A stretch of DNA of 64,000 bases from Chryseobacterium gotjawalense (GTDB lineage: Bacteria > Bacteroidota > Bacteroidia > Flavobacteriales > Weeksellaceae). Positions 34,833-43,803 of the stretch are shown here, piece by piece. How positions within the stretch are numbered: position 1 is the first letter of the stretch; every line of letters begins with the position of its first letter. The position numbers and the translations under genes are program-made. The notes beneath the pieces were generated by a model, which was given only the letters and a program-made list of their open reading frames with translations, was not told where the DNA came from and made no database searches. The stretch is from assembly GCF_030012525.1 (NCBI RefSeq), contig NZ_CP124855.1, positions 1,550,001 through 1,614,000 on the forward strand. Direction: 5' to 3'.

Positions 34833-37800
34833 TCAGCGCAGTATTTTCTTGGTTATAACTGCACCATTACAGACAATTTTCAGCACATATATTCCGTTAA
34901 CCAGAGAATCGGCAGGTAGGCGGACTTCTTTCTGATTAGGAATTGAGATATTTATCAATCTTCCCGCGGCGTCATAAACCTCTAAAGCGGTAATTATCTT
35001 GCTTTGTGATTTTATGACAAAATCATCACCGTCTTTGTAAACAACAATGTTTTCTTTTATATTTGAGTCCATTGCCAAAACCGTTTCCGGTTGGTAAATA
35101 ATTTCAAATCTACCGGTGCTTTCTCCTGCGTTAGTTTCAAAAGTGTAATTACCTGCACTTAAGTTGGTGATGATTCCCGCTTGTTTGTCTTTTAAGTAGA
35201 TAATCTGCCCATTAGCGAAGATGCCTTCGGTAGTGTCAAGTTCAATTTTATACTGGCCGGCCTCGAAATGCCTGCTGCCCAGCGGAACTGAATCACTGTT
35301 GCTGAAGGAACTGCGTCCATTGATTGCTACTTTTTGATCCTGCACCACCGAGTACAGCTCATCTGAGCCTCCAAGAGAGGGTGAGTCATCCTGGGTGAAA
35401 CTGTTATTTCCACCCTCAAAATATACGACTGCGATGTTGGAAGCGGTATTTTTTGGCGTAATCATATTCAGCCAGTAGCGGTCCACTTGAGGCCGGTTTC
35501 CTCTTTTACCAAAGAAAGCAGTGCCGCTTTCTTTGGTCCGGATGGTATTATTAAAGATCAGTTGCTGGTTTTCTGCACTGGTTTTGACCATAAAGCCCTG
35601 TCCGACTTTAACGCTTTCCGTCGGCACTGTGGTACCGGCTAGTCCAAAATCACCGACGGCTGCCCGGGTGCCTGTCCCAACTTCAGGCGGAGTTACCGCA
35701 TTGAAAACCGCGTAGGCCTGGCTTCCGTACTGATCACCCATCTGCACCGTCTGGCTGTTCGCACGGTTGTCCCACAGATGAAAAGTAGGGCTTAGTGTCC
35801 CCCCTGTTTTATTAAGGTTATAAAAAGTAATAAGATCAATGTTTGACGGATAGGGATTTCCGACTAAATTATACCCACGGCTTAGATTGGCAGGTCCAGA
35901 GTTCACGATGCTATAAGTAAAAGCGCCGTTCGTAGGATAACCGGTAAAAGTGGCCGTTACGGTAGCCGGTGTCCCCGGAACCCCTGTTTTATTGGGTTCT
36001 TTTACGGCGAGAGCACGCCCTTTGATGTAGGCACCGCTGGAGTTATAGAAAAAGTTATTCGCCTCATTATGATAAAGGACATAATCAATCCCGTTATAAA
36101 TATTTTTCAAAGACTGTCCTTCCAGTGGAGAAATAAGATAGTTATACTGCTGTCTTCCGCCCGACAGGTTAATGGTTCGTCTGGCCGTAATGGAACCGGT
36201 GTTGATGGCAGTATCCTCGTTAATCTGCACCAGGCTTCCGTCGGATTCGACCACGACAGTTGCCGCACTTCCGGTCTCGTTCCTAATATAATCCTGTATC
36301 TTCAGTGAAGCATCTTTATTGATGGTTAATGTTCCTCCGGTAACCACTTTCACATTTTTAGCTTCAAAATTACCGCCTGTTAAGATGTTAACAGGTTTTT
36401 TAATCAGTACACATTTATCAATGGCAGGAACAGCAGTGGTTGGCTGCCAGTTTGTAACTCCCCAATTGGTGGAAGCTGTGGTATCCCATACTTTATTTTG
36501 GTTATGAATCGAAATGGTTGCAGAGGTGGTACAGCCGTTACTTACGGTCTGCTGGGCAGAAATATTCCAGTCGGAAATGGTCTGCATCTGCACATCACTT
36601 GGTTTGATGCATACGGAAGCGGTCGGGGTACCGTTCACGTAAGGAGTGGTACAGTTCGCCTGATAAACTCCAATATTCGGAGCCGTCCAAACAAACGAGG
36701 TCGTTAAAGGTCGGTTACCATACAATTTGATATTATCAATAGCGACTCCATCACCCCAATACGCATTATAACGGAAACGTACCTTGAGGGAAGCTACATT
36801 AATGAACGCATCAAGGTTAATGGTCACATCCTGAAAAGCAGTACCATAACCCAAACTTTCATTTTGATTATAGCTGGTGTTGGCAGGTACCCAGGTCGTT
36901 CCGCCATTGGTGGATACTTCGACATAAAGACCCTCTACTGTCCCTCCCGCTGCGGGTGAAGTATCTCCGTAAAAAGAATAATAAGCTGAGAAGTCAAGTT
37001 TCAGATTAGTAAATCCAGTGGTATTAAATGCTGCGATAGAAGTTAGTATACTGTGCACTTTTCTTGTGCCATAATCAGATGTACTGTAAGCAAATTTATT
37101 ACCTCCATAACCTGAACTGATAGCAGGTTTCCAGATCGCTCCCACTGGCGAAAAAATACTGGATTTATTTTGCCAACCAGTATTGGCAACCGTCGAATTA
37201 TCATCAGCCCCTGTCGTACGGGTAAATACGCCCAAAGCACCCCCTTCAAAATCTTCATTAATTAGCATCACCTCTTCCAGCGCTCCGGCGGTGGACAATA
37301 CCAAACGATCTTCATCCCCACAAAAGTTGGCATTTCCGGGAGGTAAACTGAAGGTAAACTGAGGAATTGGCTTAATGGTTGCGCTTACCGGTTTCCTGTA
37401 AAGCGTTTCACAGGCACCGTTAAAAGACGTCACCCAATAGGTTTTGGTTGCGGAAAGAGTTGGTGTAACATAGGTCGACTGAAACGAGCCATCAACTGTG
37501 GTTTCTGCTACCATCTCGCCTCCGGTTTCAGCATCATACCATCTTATTTTAGTGGTGCCTAAATTTCCCTTTGCAGTAATAGCAAAAGAGGCAGATCCGC
37601 AGGTTTCTACCGGTGTTAGAGAAACAATGCTGGAAGCACAGTTAGCAATCACCGTAAAAAGGTAATCCTCAGTTTCTCCTCCCCCGGTTGAAAAATTTTC
37701 ACACGGTGTAGCATCCCCTCCGATGCGGTTACGGAATCTGATGGTATAATCACCCGGCGCAGTACCGGGCGGAATAATAAAGCCGAATGAAGTGGAAAAG

Positions 37801-40259
37801 GCGGAGGTGGTACTGTTAGAGACAATCTCGGAATTACCCGCTGTGTTATTAAAGATTCCGTCTCTATTCCAGTCAACCCAGACTTTGATTCGTGCATCAA
37901 TCGGCTCCAGGCCTTTATAGAAAATATTAATCCCCTCGCCTGCAGCCTGTATGGCTTTATTGGGAAGTCCTGTAAAATCCTGATAACCCGTTCCGTTGTA
38001 GGTACTGACATTCGATACATCATTAAGCGTACCCTGAAATTTAATTTCGGTAATATACATGTCAGCCGCAGTGGCCGGGGTAGTGGTCGGCAGACAATAG
38101 GAAAGATTGTTCGTTCTAAAAGAAACCACGTTGGATACGGACTGCAAACCACTGTTTGAACATCTGATGATGCGTTGGTAATACTTGGTTGTACTCACCG
38201 TTGCAACTGCGGTGATATGCGCCGATGCACCGGTTGCACCTGCGATATCGGTCCAAAGTCCGGTTGCAGAGTCCGCAATCTGCCACTGATAGGAAAGCCC
38301 GCTTACCCCGGCTGCATCTCCTGTTACAGTGGCCGTGAAGACAGTGGAAGGAGCTCCGTTCGTTGCAGATAAAATAATTGTTCCTGCCGCAGGTGTTCCT
38401 GCACATGGGGCAAGCTGGGTCGTGAAATTACCCGTTATACCCAGATCGCTAACACAACCGTTATTAGCGCGCACCCTGTAATAATAGGTTGTTCCGGAAC
38501 TTAAGCCGGTAAGTACTTTACTTAAAACAGTTCCGTTATTAAAAGGAGAGCCGGCAATAAGACCTGTAAAATCAGAATTGGTTGCAACCTCTAAAAAATA
38601 ATTGATGGTTGCTGCGCTTCCCCCTGTTGATGCACTCCAGCTGATGGTAGCTCCGGATTGTAAAATTGCCGAGACAGAATTTCCGGTGGGGTCTGACGGA
38701 CACGTGACTCGGTCTCCCTGCAATGGGGAAGTCACTAAATAGGTAGGACTGCCAAAACATGCCCCCGAAGTATAGGAAAAAATGAAATAATAATATCGCG
38801 TATTACCGGTTAAACCAGTATCTGAAAAAGAAGTCGTTGCTCCCGAGGAAACCACCACGCCGCCTCCCAAAGCATTACCGGCAATATAAGGAGTACCGTT
38901 GGTTGGATTTGCTGACAGCGTACTTGAAGTACTTCTTACAACCAGATACCCCGCTGATCCCGGAGATGCTGTCGTAAAACTGCCGTTGATTTGGGTAGAC
39001 GACACACTTGAGAAGACAAGCCCGGTAGGTTGCGCAGCAGGTACAGTACAAGGTGTAGCGGTGGTAACATTCACATTATAACCTTCTGCCTGTCCGTTAG
39101 ATGCTGCAGTACAGGCATCAGTATATGCATTGAGGTTTTTAACAACACGCATCCTTGTAGTCCCCAGCAGTGCACCTGCCGGAACCGGAATATTAACAGT
39201 GGCCGTGACGGTATTACCCAATGAATTGGTAATGGTTCCAATATCATAAGCTTCCCCGGCATCACCAAAAGTTCCGTTCTGATTCCAGTCAAAATACACC
39301 CTGAAATAATCCGTAAAATTACCGTTCGTATTGCCCCGAACCGAAATGGTATAGGTGTTTCCCTGAATTACATTAGCAGCAATACAGAAATTTTCAAAGG
39401 CTGGGGTGCCTCCTACCGTTCCTGAAGTAGTATTGTCAATTCCGGCAAAAGTAACATTCGTGATAGGTTCCACAGTGCTAAAAGTCTTTGTACAGTAACT
39501 TTTAAGGGCCGAGGTATAAGAGATTTTAATTTGACCGGCACCACCAGCGCCACCCGAATAAGTAACATTACCTCCCGGCTTTTTCGCACCCGATCCACCA
39601 GCGCCAATTCCTCCACCTCCTCCATCTGCTTCAGTAGCGGAGACACCATTAGCTCCGGCAAAGCCATTAGCTGGTGCTGCACCACCTGTAATGCCAGAGG
39701 CATTATTACCAGTGGTATTACCAGCACTTGATCCGCCTCCGCCGCTGTTTGTGGCAGTGGCGGTTCCGCCGCTCCCTCCGTAAGTAGAAATCAAAGCTCC
39801 TCCTCTGTTACCAGTACTGGGAGCAGTTTGACCCGTTCCTGCGCCGGTAGCATTCGTTGCCGCGCCGGTTCCGCCTACTGCCAAAATAGTCGTATTATTT
39901 ACAAACCACGAAGGAATTCCGTTGTTTGCTGTGCTGGCACTTCCGTCACCTCCTGATCCAACAGAATAATTATACGTCGTTCCCGGTGTTACCGCGTAAG
40001 TCGTTTTTACAAATCCACCGCCGGAACCGCCGCCGCCTAATGCGGCTTTACTCTGTTTATTACCAGTTACTCTTTGGCCACCGCCGCCACCGCCCCATAC
40101 TTCAACTGTAATAGAATTGACATCGCAGGGAGCCGTCCAGGTACCAGATCCAGGAGAAGAAAGCGTTACAGTGGTCTGTGCCTGGAAAAGCGATAAAAAA
40201 GAAGTGAATAAAATAAAAGCAAAAAGCTTTCGGAACAAAAGAATAATAATTTTTTTCAT
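34833..40259 (-). CDS. Very large T9SS type A sorting-domain protein (array member 1, 1808 aa)
   Basis: A signal peptide ending SLFQAQ is followed by a glycine/serine-rich domain (about 30-250), a GEVED-type domain (DWNQNGTFGDAGEAYDIGT, about 260-400), two FN3-like domains (about 405-615), Ig-like sequence, a second GEVED domain (DWNRDGIFNN, about 730-880), another Ig-like repeat and a jelly-roll-like domain (LINEDFEGGALG). The last 480 residues are the module shared with four other proteins here (YNYLISP, VLYHNEANN, GYNLVGNPYPSN, GRSSF, STGRFEIIY). The end, ALEVYDAAGRL to NGIYVLKI and KKILR, is a T9SS type A sorting domain. It is likely a cell-surface or secreted adhesin; the ligand is unknown. 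Confidence 0.92.
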   Translation of the reverse strand: MKKIIILLFRKLFAFILFTSFLSLFQAQTTVTLSSPGSGTWTAPCDVNSITVEVWGGGGGGQRVTGNKQSKAALGGGGSGGGFVKTTYAVTPGTTYNYSVGSGGDGSASTANNGIPSWFVNNTTILAVGGTGAATNATGAGTGQTAPSTGNRGGALISTYGGSGGTATATNSGGGGSSAGNTTGNNASGITGGAAPANGFAGANGVSATEADGGGGGIGAGGSGAKKPGGNVTYSGGAGGAGQIKISYTSALKSYCTKTFSTVEPITNVTFAGIDNTTSGTVGGTPAFENFCIAANVIQGNTYTISVRGNTNGNFTDYFRVYFDWNQNGTFGDAGEAYDIGTITNSLGNTVTATVNIPVPAGALLGTTRMRVVKNLNAYTDACTAASNGQAEGYNVNVTTATPCTVPAAQPTGLVFSSVSSTQINGSFTTASPGSAGYLVVRSTSSTLSANPTNGTPYIAGNALGGGVVVSSGATTSFSDTGLTGNTRYYYFIFSYTSGACFGSPTYLVTSPLQGDRVTCPSDPTGNSVSAILQSGATISWSASTGGSAATINYFLEVATNSDFTGLIAGSPFNNGTVLSKVLTGLSSGTTYYYRVRANNGCVSDLGITGNFTTQLAPCAGTPAAGTIILSATNGAPSTVFTATVTGDAAGVSGLSYQWQIADSATGLWTDIAGATGASAHITAVATVSTTKYYQRIIRCSNSGLQSVSNVVSFRTNNLSYCLPTTTPATAADMYITEIKFQGTLNDVSNVSTYNGTGYQDFTGLPNKAIQAAGEGINIFYKGLEPIDARIKVWVDWNRDGIFNNTAGNSEIVSNSTTSAFSTSFGFIIPPGTAPGDYTIRFRNRIGGDATPCENFSTGGGETEDYLFTVIANCASSIVSLTPVETCGSASFAITAKGNLGTTKIRWYDAETGGEMVAETTVDGSFQSTYVTPTLSATKTYWVTSFNGACETLYRKPVSATIKPIPQFTFSLPPGNANFCGDEDRLVLSTAGALEEVMLINEDFEGGALGVFTRTTGADDNSTVANTGWQNKSSIFSPVGAIWKPAISSGYGGNKFAYSTSDYGTRKVHSILTSIAAFNTTGFTNLKLDFSAYYSFYGDTSPAAGGTVEGLYVEVSTNGGTTWVPANTSYNQNESLGYGTAFQDVTINLDAFINVASLKVRFRYNAYWGDGVAIDNIKLYGNRPLTTSFVWTAPNIGVYQANCTTPYVNGTPTASVCIKPSDVQMQTISDWNISAQQTVSNGCTTSATISIHNQNKVWDTTASTNWGVTNWQPTTAVPAIDKCVLIKKPVNILTGGNFEAKNVKVVTGGTLTINKDASLKIQDYIRNETGSAATVVVESDGSLVQINEDTAINTGSITARRTINLSGGRQQYNYLISPLEGQSLKNIYNGIDYVLYHNEANNFFYNSSGAYIKGRALAVKEPNKTGVPGTPATVTATFTGYPTNGAFTYSIVNSGPANLSRGYNLVGNPYPSNIDLITFYNLNKTGGTLSPTFHLWDNRANSQTVQMGDQYGSQAYAVFNAVTPPEVGTGTRAAVGDFGLAGTTVPTESVKVGQGFMVKTSAENQQLIFNNTIRTKESGTAFFGKRGNRPQVDRYWLNMITPKNTASNIAVVYFEGGNNSFTQDDSPSLGGSDELYSVVQDQKVAINGRSSFSNSDSVPLGSRHFEAGQYKIELDTTEGIFANGQIIYLKDKQAGIITNLSAGNYTFETNAGESTGRFEIIYQPETVLAMDSNIKENIVVYKDGDDFVIKSQSKIITALEVYDAAGRLINISIPNQKEVRLPADSLVNGIYVLKIVCNGAVITKKILR

Positions 40260-40301
40260 ATAGAGTTACTCAGTTTTTTTTAGCATATAACCACATTATT
40301 A

Positions 40302-40321
40302 CTTTGGAAAAACTTCCAAAG
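40302..40321. promoter_or_regulatory. Perfect inverted repeat CTTTGGAA-N4-TTCCAAAG upstream of array member 1
   Basis: Two perfect 8-base arms are separated by four bases, 43 bases before the start of the 1808-residue protein. It could be a dimeric regulator's operator or a hairpin in the leader. No copy was seen before the other four array genes. No T-run follows, so it is not a standard terminator. Confidence 0.4.
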
Positions 40322-40827
40322 AACTCAATATCAAATTTTTTTTTCAGGATTTGTGTGTTGTATTAACGAAATAAAGAACCACAATGGCTAATTAGGCAGT
40401 GGCACTTTATAAAAGTTGAAAGAATAATTAAATAGAGCACGCAGTTCGGTATTACTTAGGCGGTACAACGCCATGTTTTGACTCCGGTATGCAAAGAATA
40501 AATGATTATTCATATCGTATTTTTAAAGCGATTAGATCATCATTTGTGAACTGCAAAGATAATAGTTTTATCCAATGTACCAAATATGTTTCTGAAATCA
40601 GATTTCCGCCTTGTTATACTACGTCTTGTATTTTAATTGAATTATTTATAAGCCTTTACAGGCATTCTCTTTCATTTTGATTTGATCGTTGTAATTGCAG
40701 AACTAATTCCAGTATCTTTTTATTGTATCTCCAAGGAGATTAAAAGTTTCAGAATCCTGTAAATTGCAGTATGCGGAAAGCCAGGAAGTAAACCTGTCAG
40801 GCGGCAGAAAATTGGCGCGGCAGAAAC
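40322..40827. other. Intergenic region between array members 1 and 2, no gene recognised
   Basis: This stretch of about 500 bases contains a 63-codon plus-strand frame (40489-40680) that has no recognisable features and is probably chance. The part next to 40800 is less AT-rich. Promoter elements for array member 1 should lie in the right-hand part of the 40260-40480 interval, but no clean TAnnTTTG was found. Confidence 0.45.
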
Positions 40828-40861
40828 AAAAAAGTCTCAGACCTTCGAAAAGATCTGAGAC
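40828..40861 (-). terminator. Rho-independent terminator after array member 2
   Basis: GTCTCAGA (40834-40841) pairs perfectly with TCTGAGAC (40854-40861). On the minus strand the stem is followed by a run of six T, and it lies 25 bases beyond the stop of the gene at 40886. Confidence 0.8.
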
Positions 40862-40885
40862 CGGCATTTTATCCTGAAAAAACTG

Positions 40886-43411
40886 CTATTTAATAATCTT
40901 CTTCGCGGTGATCCGCCCGTTATGGTCAATTTTAAGAATATAGATCCCGTTTACCATAAAACCTGAATCAATGACCGCCGTTGTGCTGTTCGGCTGCACT
41001 TTATACAGCAACCTGCCGGTCAGATCATACAGTTCCAGATCTTTGATATTGGTGTTTTGTGCTTTGACCACGAAACTGGTACCGTCTCTGTACACCACCA
41101 ATTCCTCTCTGGTGGTTGAATCTGTAACCAAAAAAGTATCGGACTGATAAATGATTTCAAACCGGCCCGTACTTTCACCCGCGTTTGCGGAAAAAGTATA
41201 AGTTCCCTGACTGAGGTTGGTGATAGTTCCGGTCTGTTTGTCTTTAAGGTAAACTGGCTGCATCTCTGCAAAGATCCCTTCAGCAGTATCAATACTGATG
41301 GTATAATCCCCATTAACAAGATGCTGCATTCCGAGTTGAATGACCGCCGTGTTTTCAAAACTGCTCCGGCCGTCGATGGCTAATTTTTCACCACCGGCAA
41401 GACTGTAGACGGCATCTGAACCGCCCATGGTTCTGGAGTCTTCCGGACCGAAAAGATTGTTCCCGGCGGCATAATGTACCACTGCAATCGTAGAAGCAAT
41501 CCCCGAAGGTGTCTTCATCTGAAGCCAGTACCTGTCAACCTGAAGAGCCGGACTCCCCTTTCCGAGAAAATCAACAGGTGAAGCGTCCTTCGTTCTGATA
41601 CTGTTGTTGAATATGAAATCATAATTGCTTTTTAATGATCTCGTCATGAAGCCCTGCCCTACTTTCACAATTTTTGAAGGAACTTTAGAAGACAGACCTG
41701 ATTGGGTTCCTGTCCCATCGGGACCGGTCAATACATTGTATATCGCATAAGCTACTCCACTATAACCACTTCCCTGCTGCTCAAAGAGCGTATTGCCATT
41801 ATTATTCCAGAAATAAAAAGTGGGACTGATATTCGGGGATATAATTTGTGAACTGCCTGTTTTACCCCCATTGATATTATACAATAGCTGCAGATCGATA
41901 TTGGAAGGATAAGGGTTACCCACGAGATTATAGCCATAGGTAGTTACTGTGGGATTCGAGTCTTTGTTGGTAATAGGTAAAGTAATAATTCCGTTTTGTG
42001 GCACGCCTTTATAGGTTGCTGTTACGGTAGCTATTCCGCTTCCTGTAGGTTCTTTCACTGCCAAACCTCTGCCCGGAACATTCACGCCCGAGGAATTATA
42101 GAACATATTATTGGTTTCGTTATGGTAAAGCACATAAGTGGTTCCGGGATAAATGGTTTTATAAGACTCTCCTGATTGAAAAGCCACAGGGGAGCCCACA
42201 AAATTGTATTGTTCTCTGGTGGCGCTTATTTTGAATTCACGTTTAGAGGTAATCGGTTGGCCTGTAAAAATACCGTTATCATTTACCTGTATTAAGTTTC
42301 CGTCGCTTTCTACGGTAACCGTTCCATAGTTGGTGATATTGTTGAGCACTTGTACAAAAGTATCTTTTGAAACCGTAAGCGTACTACCAAGTGCTACCTC
42401 GCAGGAACACGCATCGAAAGAGCCTTCGGAAGCGGTATTGTAATTCTCCTGGATTTTAGCCGTACGATGGTTGGCAAAAGAAGGGATGTCAGCTGACCAC
42501 ACTCCACTTTTATATACCGTTTCGCCACCCACCGTAATAGTCACCAATTGTTCATTAGAAAACGGTAAAGGAATCGAAGTCACTAATTTGAAAACATAAT
42601 CACCCGCAACGGTCAAAGCTGGAAGAACGGGATTCCGGGTATTCGTGGTGGGAAAATTTAAACCAGAACCAGAAGGCTTTGAGACCAAACTCCAGGTATA
42701 AGTGATCACTCCAAGATTAGTTCCATATTGCACTGCGTTTCCAAATAAAGTGGGTTGAATGGCGCTACCATAACACAAAGCGGAGGGGTAAGCGCCGGGG
42801 CTGGCGCGCAAACTTCCTCCAAGTCCGTTTACCATATTGAAGTCTCCGGCTGCGGTATTTCCTTTTCCTTTTCCTACGCACGAGGTATATTTAATATCAC
42901 CCATAAACAAAGCAGTATTTGCATTACAAGTACTGTTATCTGTTGAATCAAGTCCCAAAACATAAGTATTGGAACATAACTTTGGACCGGTTATAATTAA
43001 CGCGGCATTATTCGCAAGATATACGCCAATCTTATCGGCCCATACCATAGATCCTCCTTTTATCCATAATTTATTTGTAGTACTTAAGGTAAGTTGACTT
43101 TTAATCATCAATACTCCTGAAACGGTGAGATCTCCAATTTTGAAAGCTGATGGAGACGAAGGAGTAGATATGGTATGACAATTTACGATGGTCACCGAAT
43201 AACTGCCAGCTGTTTTCCCTGGATAATCTGTGGTAGATGCTACCCAAGTTTCAGGTGACATTGAAGTACATTTCTCCCATGTGCCTGGAGTAATCCAATC
43301 TCCACTAATTTTCGATCTAAAATCTCCTGCGGCTTGCGCATTGAGCAACTGAAAAGCAAGCAGGAAATACATCAGGAGCGATGCTCCCCAAGAGGTATTT
43401 TTTTTCATCAT
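40886..43411 (-). CDS. T9SS type A sorting-domain protein (array member 2, 841 aa)
   Basis: This is the shortest array member. The signal peptide ends LLNAQA and is followed by GDFRSKISGDW, an opening shared with array member 4 (GDFQTRPSG) and with the broken copy at 55398-55580. A beta-rich N-terminal region of about 330 residues then leads into a CSCEVALG-type segment and the shared C-terminal module (residues about 355-841; 40886 to about 42330). The end carries the T9SS type A domain (LELYDLTGRLLYKV to NGIYILKI and KKIIK). The start is one of two adjacent ATGs. It is probably surface-exposed, function unknown. Confidence 0.9.
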   Translation of the reverse strand: MMKKNTSWGASLLMYFLLAFQLLNAQAAGDFRSKISGDWITPGTWEKCTSMSPETWVASTTDYPGKTAGSYSVTIVNCHTISTPSSPSAFKIGDLTVSGVLMIKSQLTLSTTNKLWIKGGSMVWADKIGVYLANNAALIITGPKLCSNTYVLGLDSTDNSTCNANTALFMGDIKYTSCVGKGKGNTAAGDFNMVNGLGGSLRASPGAYPSALCYGSAIQPTLFGNAVQYGTNLGVITYTWSLVSKPSGSGLNFPTTNTRNPVLPALTVAGDYVFKLVTSIPLPFSNEQLVTITVGGETVYKSGVWSADIPSFANHRTAKIQENYNTASEGSFDACSCEVALGSTLTVSKDTFVQVLNNITNYGTVTVESDGNLIQVNDNGIFTGQPITSKREFKISATREQYNFVGSPVAFQSGESYKTIYPGTTYVLYHNETNNMFYNSSGVNVPGRGLAVKEPTGSGIATVTATYKGVPQNGIITLPITNKDSNPTVTTYGYNLVGNPYPSNIDLQLLYNINGGKTGSSQIISPNISPTFYFWNNNGNTLFEQQGSGYSGVAYAIYNVLTGPDGTGTQSGLSSKVPSKIVKVGQGFMTRSLKSNYDFIFNNSIRTKDASPVDFLGKGSPALQVDRYWLQMKTPSGIASTIAVVHYAAGNNLFGPEDSRTMGGSDAVYSLAGGEKLAIDGRSSFENTAVIQLGMQHLVNGDYTISIDTAEGIFAEMQPVYLKDKQTGTITNLSQGTYTFSANAGESTGRFEIIYQSDTFLVTDSTTREELVVYRDGTSFVVKAQNTNIKDLELYDLTGRLLYKVQPNSTTAVIDSGFMVNGIYILKIDHNGRITAKKIIK

Positions 43412-43755
43412 TCATGTTTTTGTGTCATTGTAAAAATAGACTTAAAAACGAAAAAAAACAAGGTGAAAACACCTATATCAGGAAAACATTTAATGAAATA
43501 CACATTATTATGCATTTAATATTTTCAGCTAAAAAACCACCGACAAAATTGGTTTCAAAAAGGTAGGTATTGTAAATTTTTACTATTATTGTTCAATAAC
43601 CAATAGGTTGCTTCATCGCTTTGAAAAGAATGGCGGGCAGATAAGTGTGGATACCGCTTTGCAATAACGGAACGCCCGTCCGACTGAACATCGACATTGA
43701 TTTCAAGCGAAGCACGAACCCCGTCGTAACTTAGACGTAACTTGAACTGTATCAC
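43412..43755. other. Intergenic region with a GC-rich insert, no gene recognised
   Basis: The part next to the array member 2 start is AT-rich. From about 43605 to 43745 the composition turns GC-rich, and a minus-strand 66-codon frame without a signal peptide or known motif runs through it. It could be a remnant or a dispersed intergenic element. No promoter was confidently recognised; TATTTTTA at about 30 bases before the start of member 2 differs from the -7 consensus by one base. Confidence 0.45.
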
Positions 43756-43784
43756 AAAAAAAGCCGGACAGTACGTCCGGCTTT
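43756..43784 (-). terminator. Rho-independent terminator after array member 3 (first copy)
   Basis: AAAGCCGGAC (43760-43769) pairs with GTCCGGCTTT (43775-43784) around a five-base loop, with a long T-run on the minus strand. It lies 20 bases beyond the stop at 43804. The same hairpin, base for base, occurs at 49073-49097. Confidence 0.9.
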
Positions 43785-43803
43785 GTATCCCTGTAAAAAT
43801 AAC

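Noticed and set aside
37649-38406. Two minus-strand frames of 96 and 167 codons inside array member 1
   Set aside because: Out-of-frame readings of the large gene, whose frame shows continuous domain sequence.
40489-40680. A 63-codon plus-strand frame between array members 1 and 2
   Set aside because: No recognisable feature and no conserved context; probably chance in AT-rich DNA.
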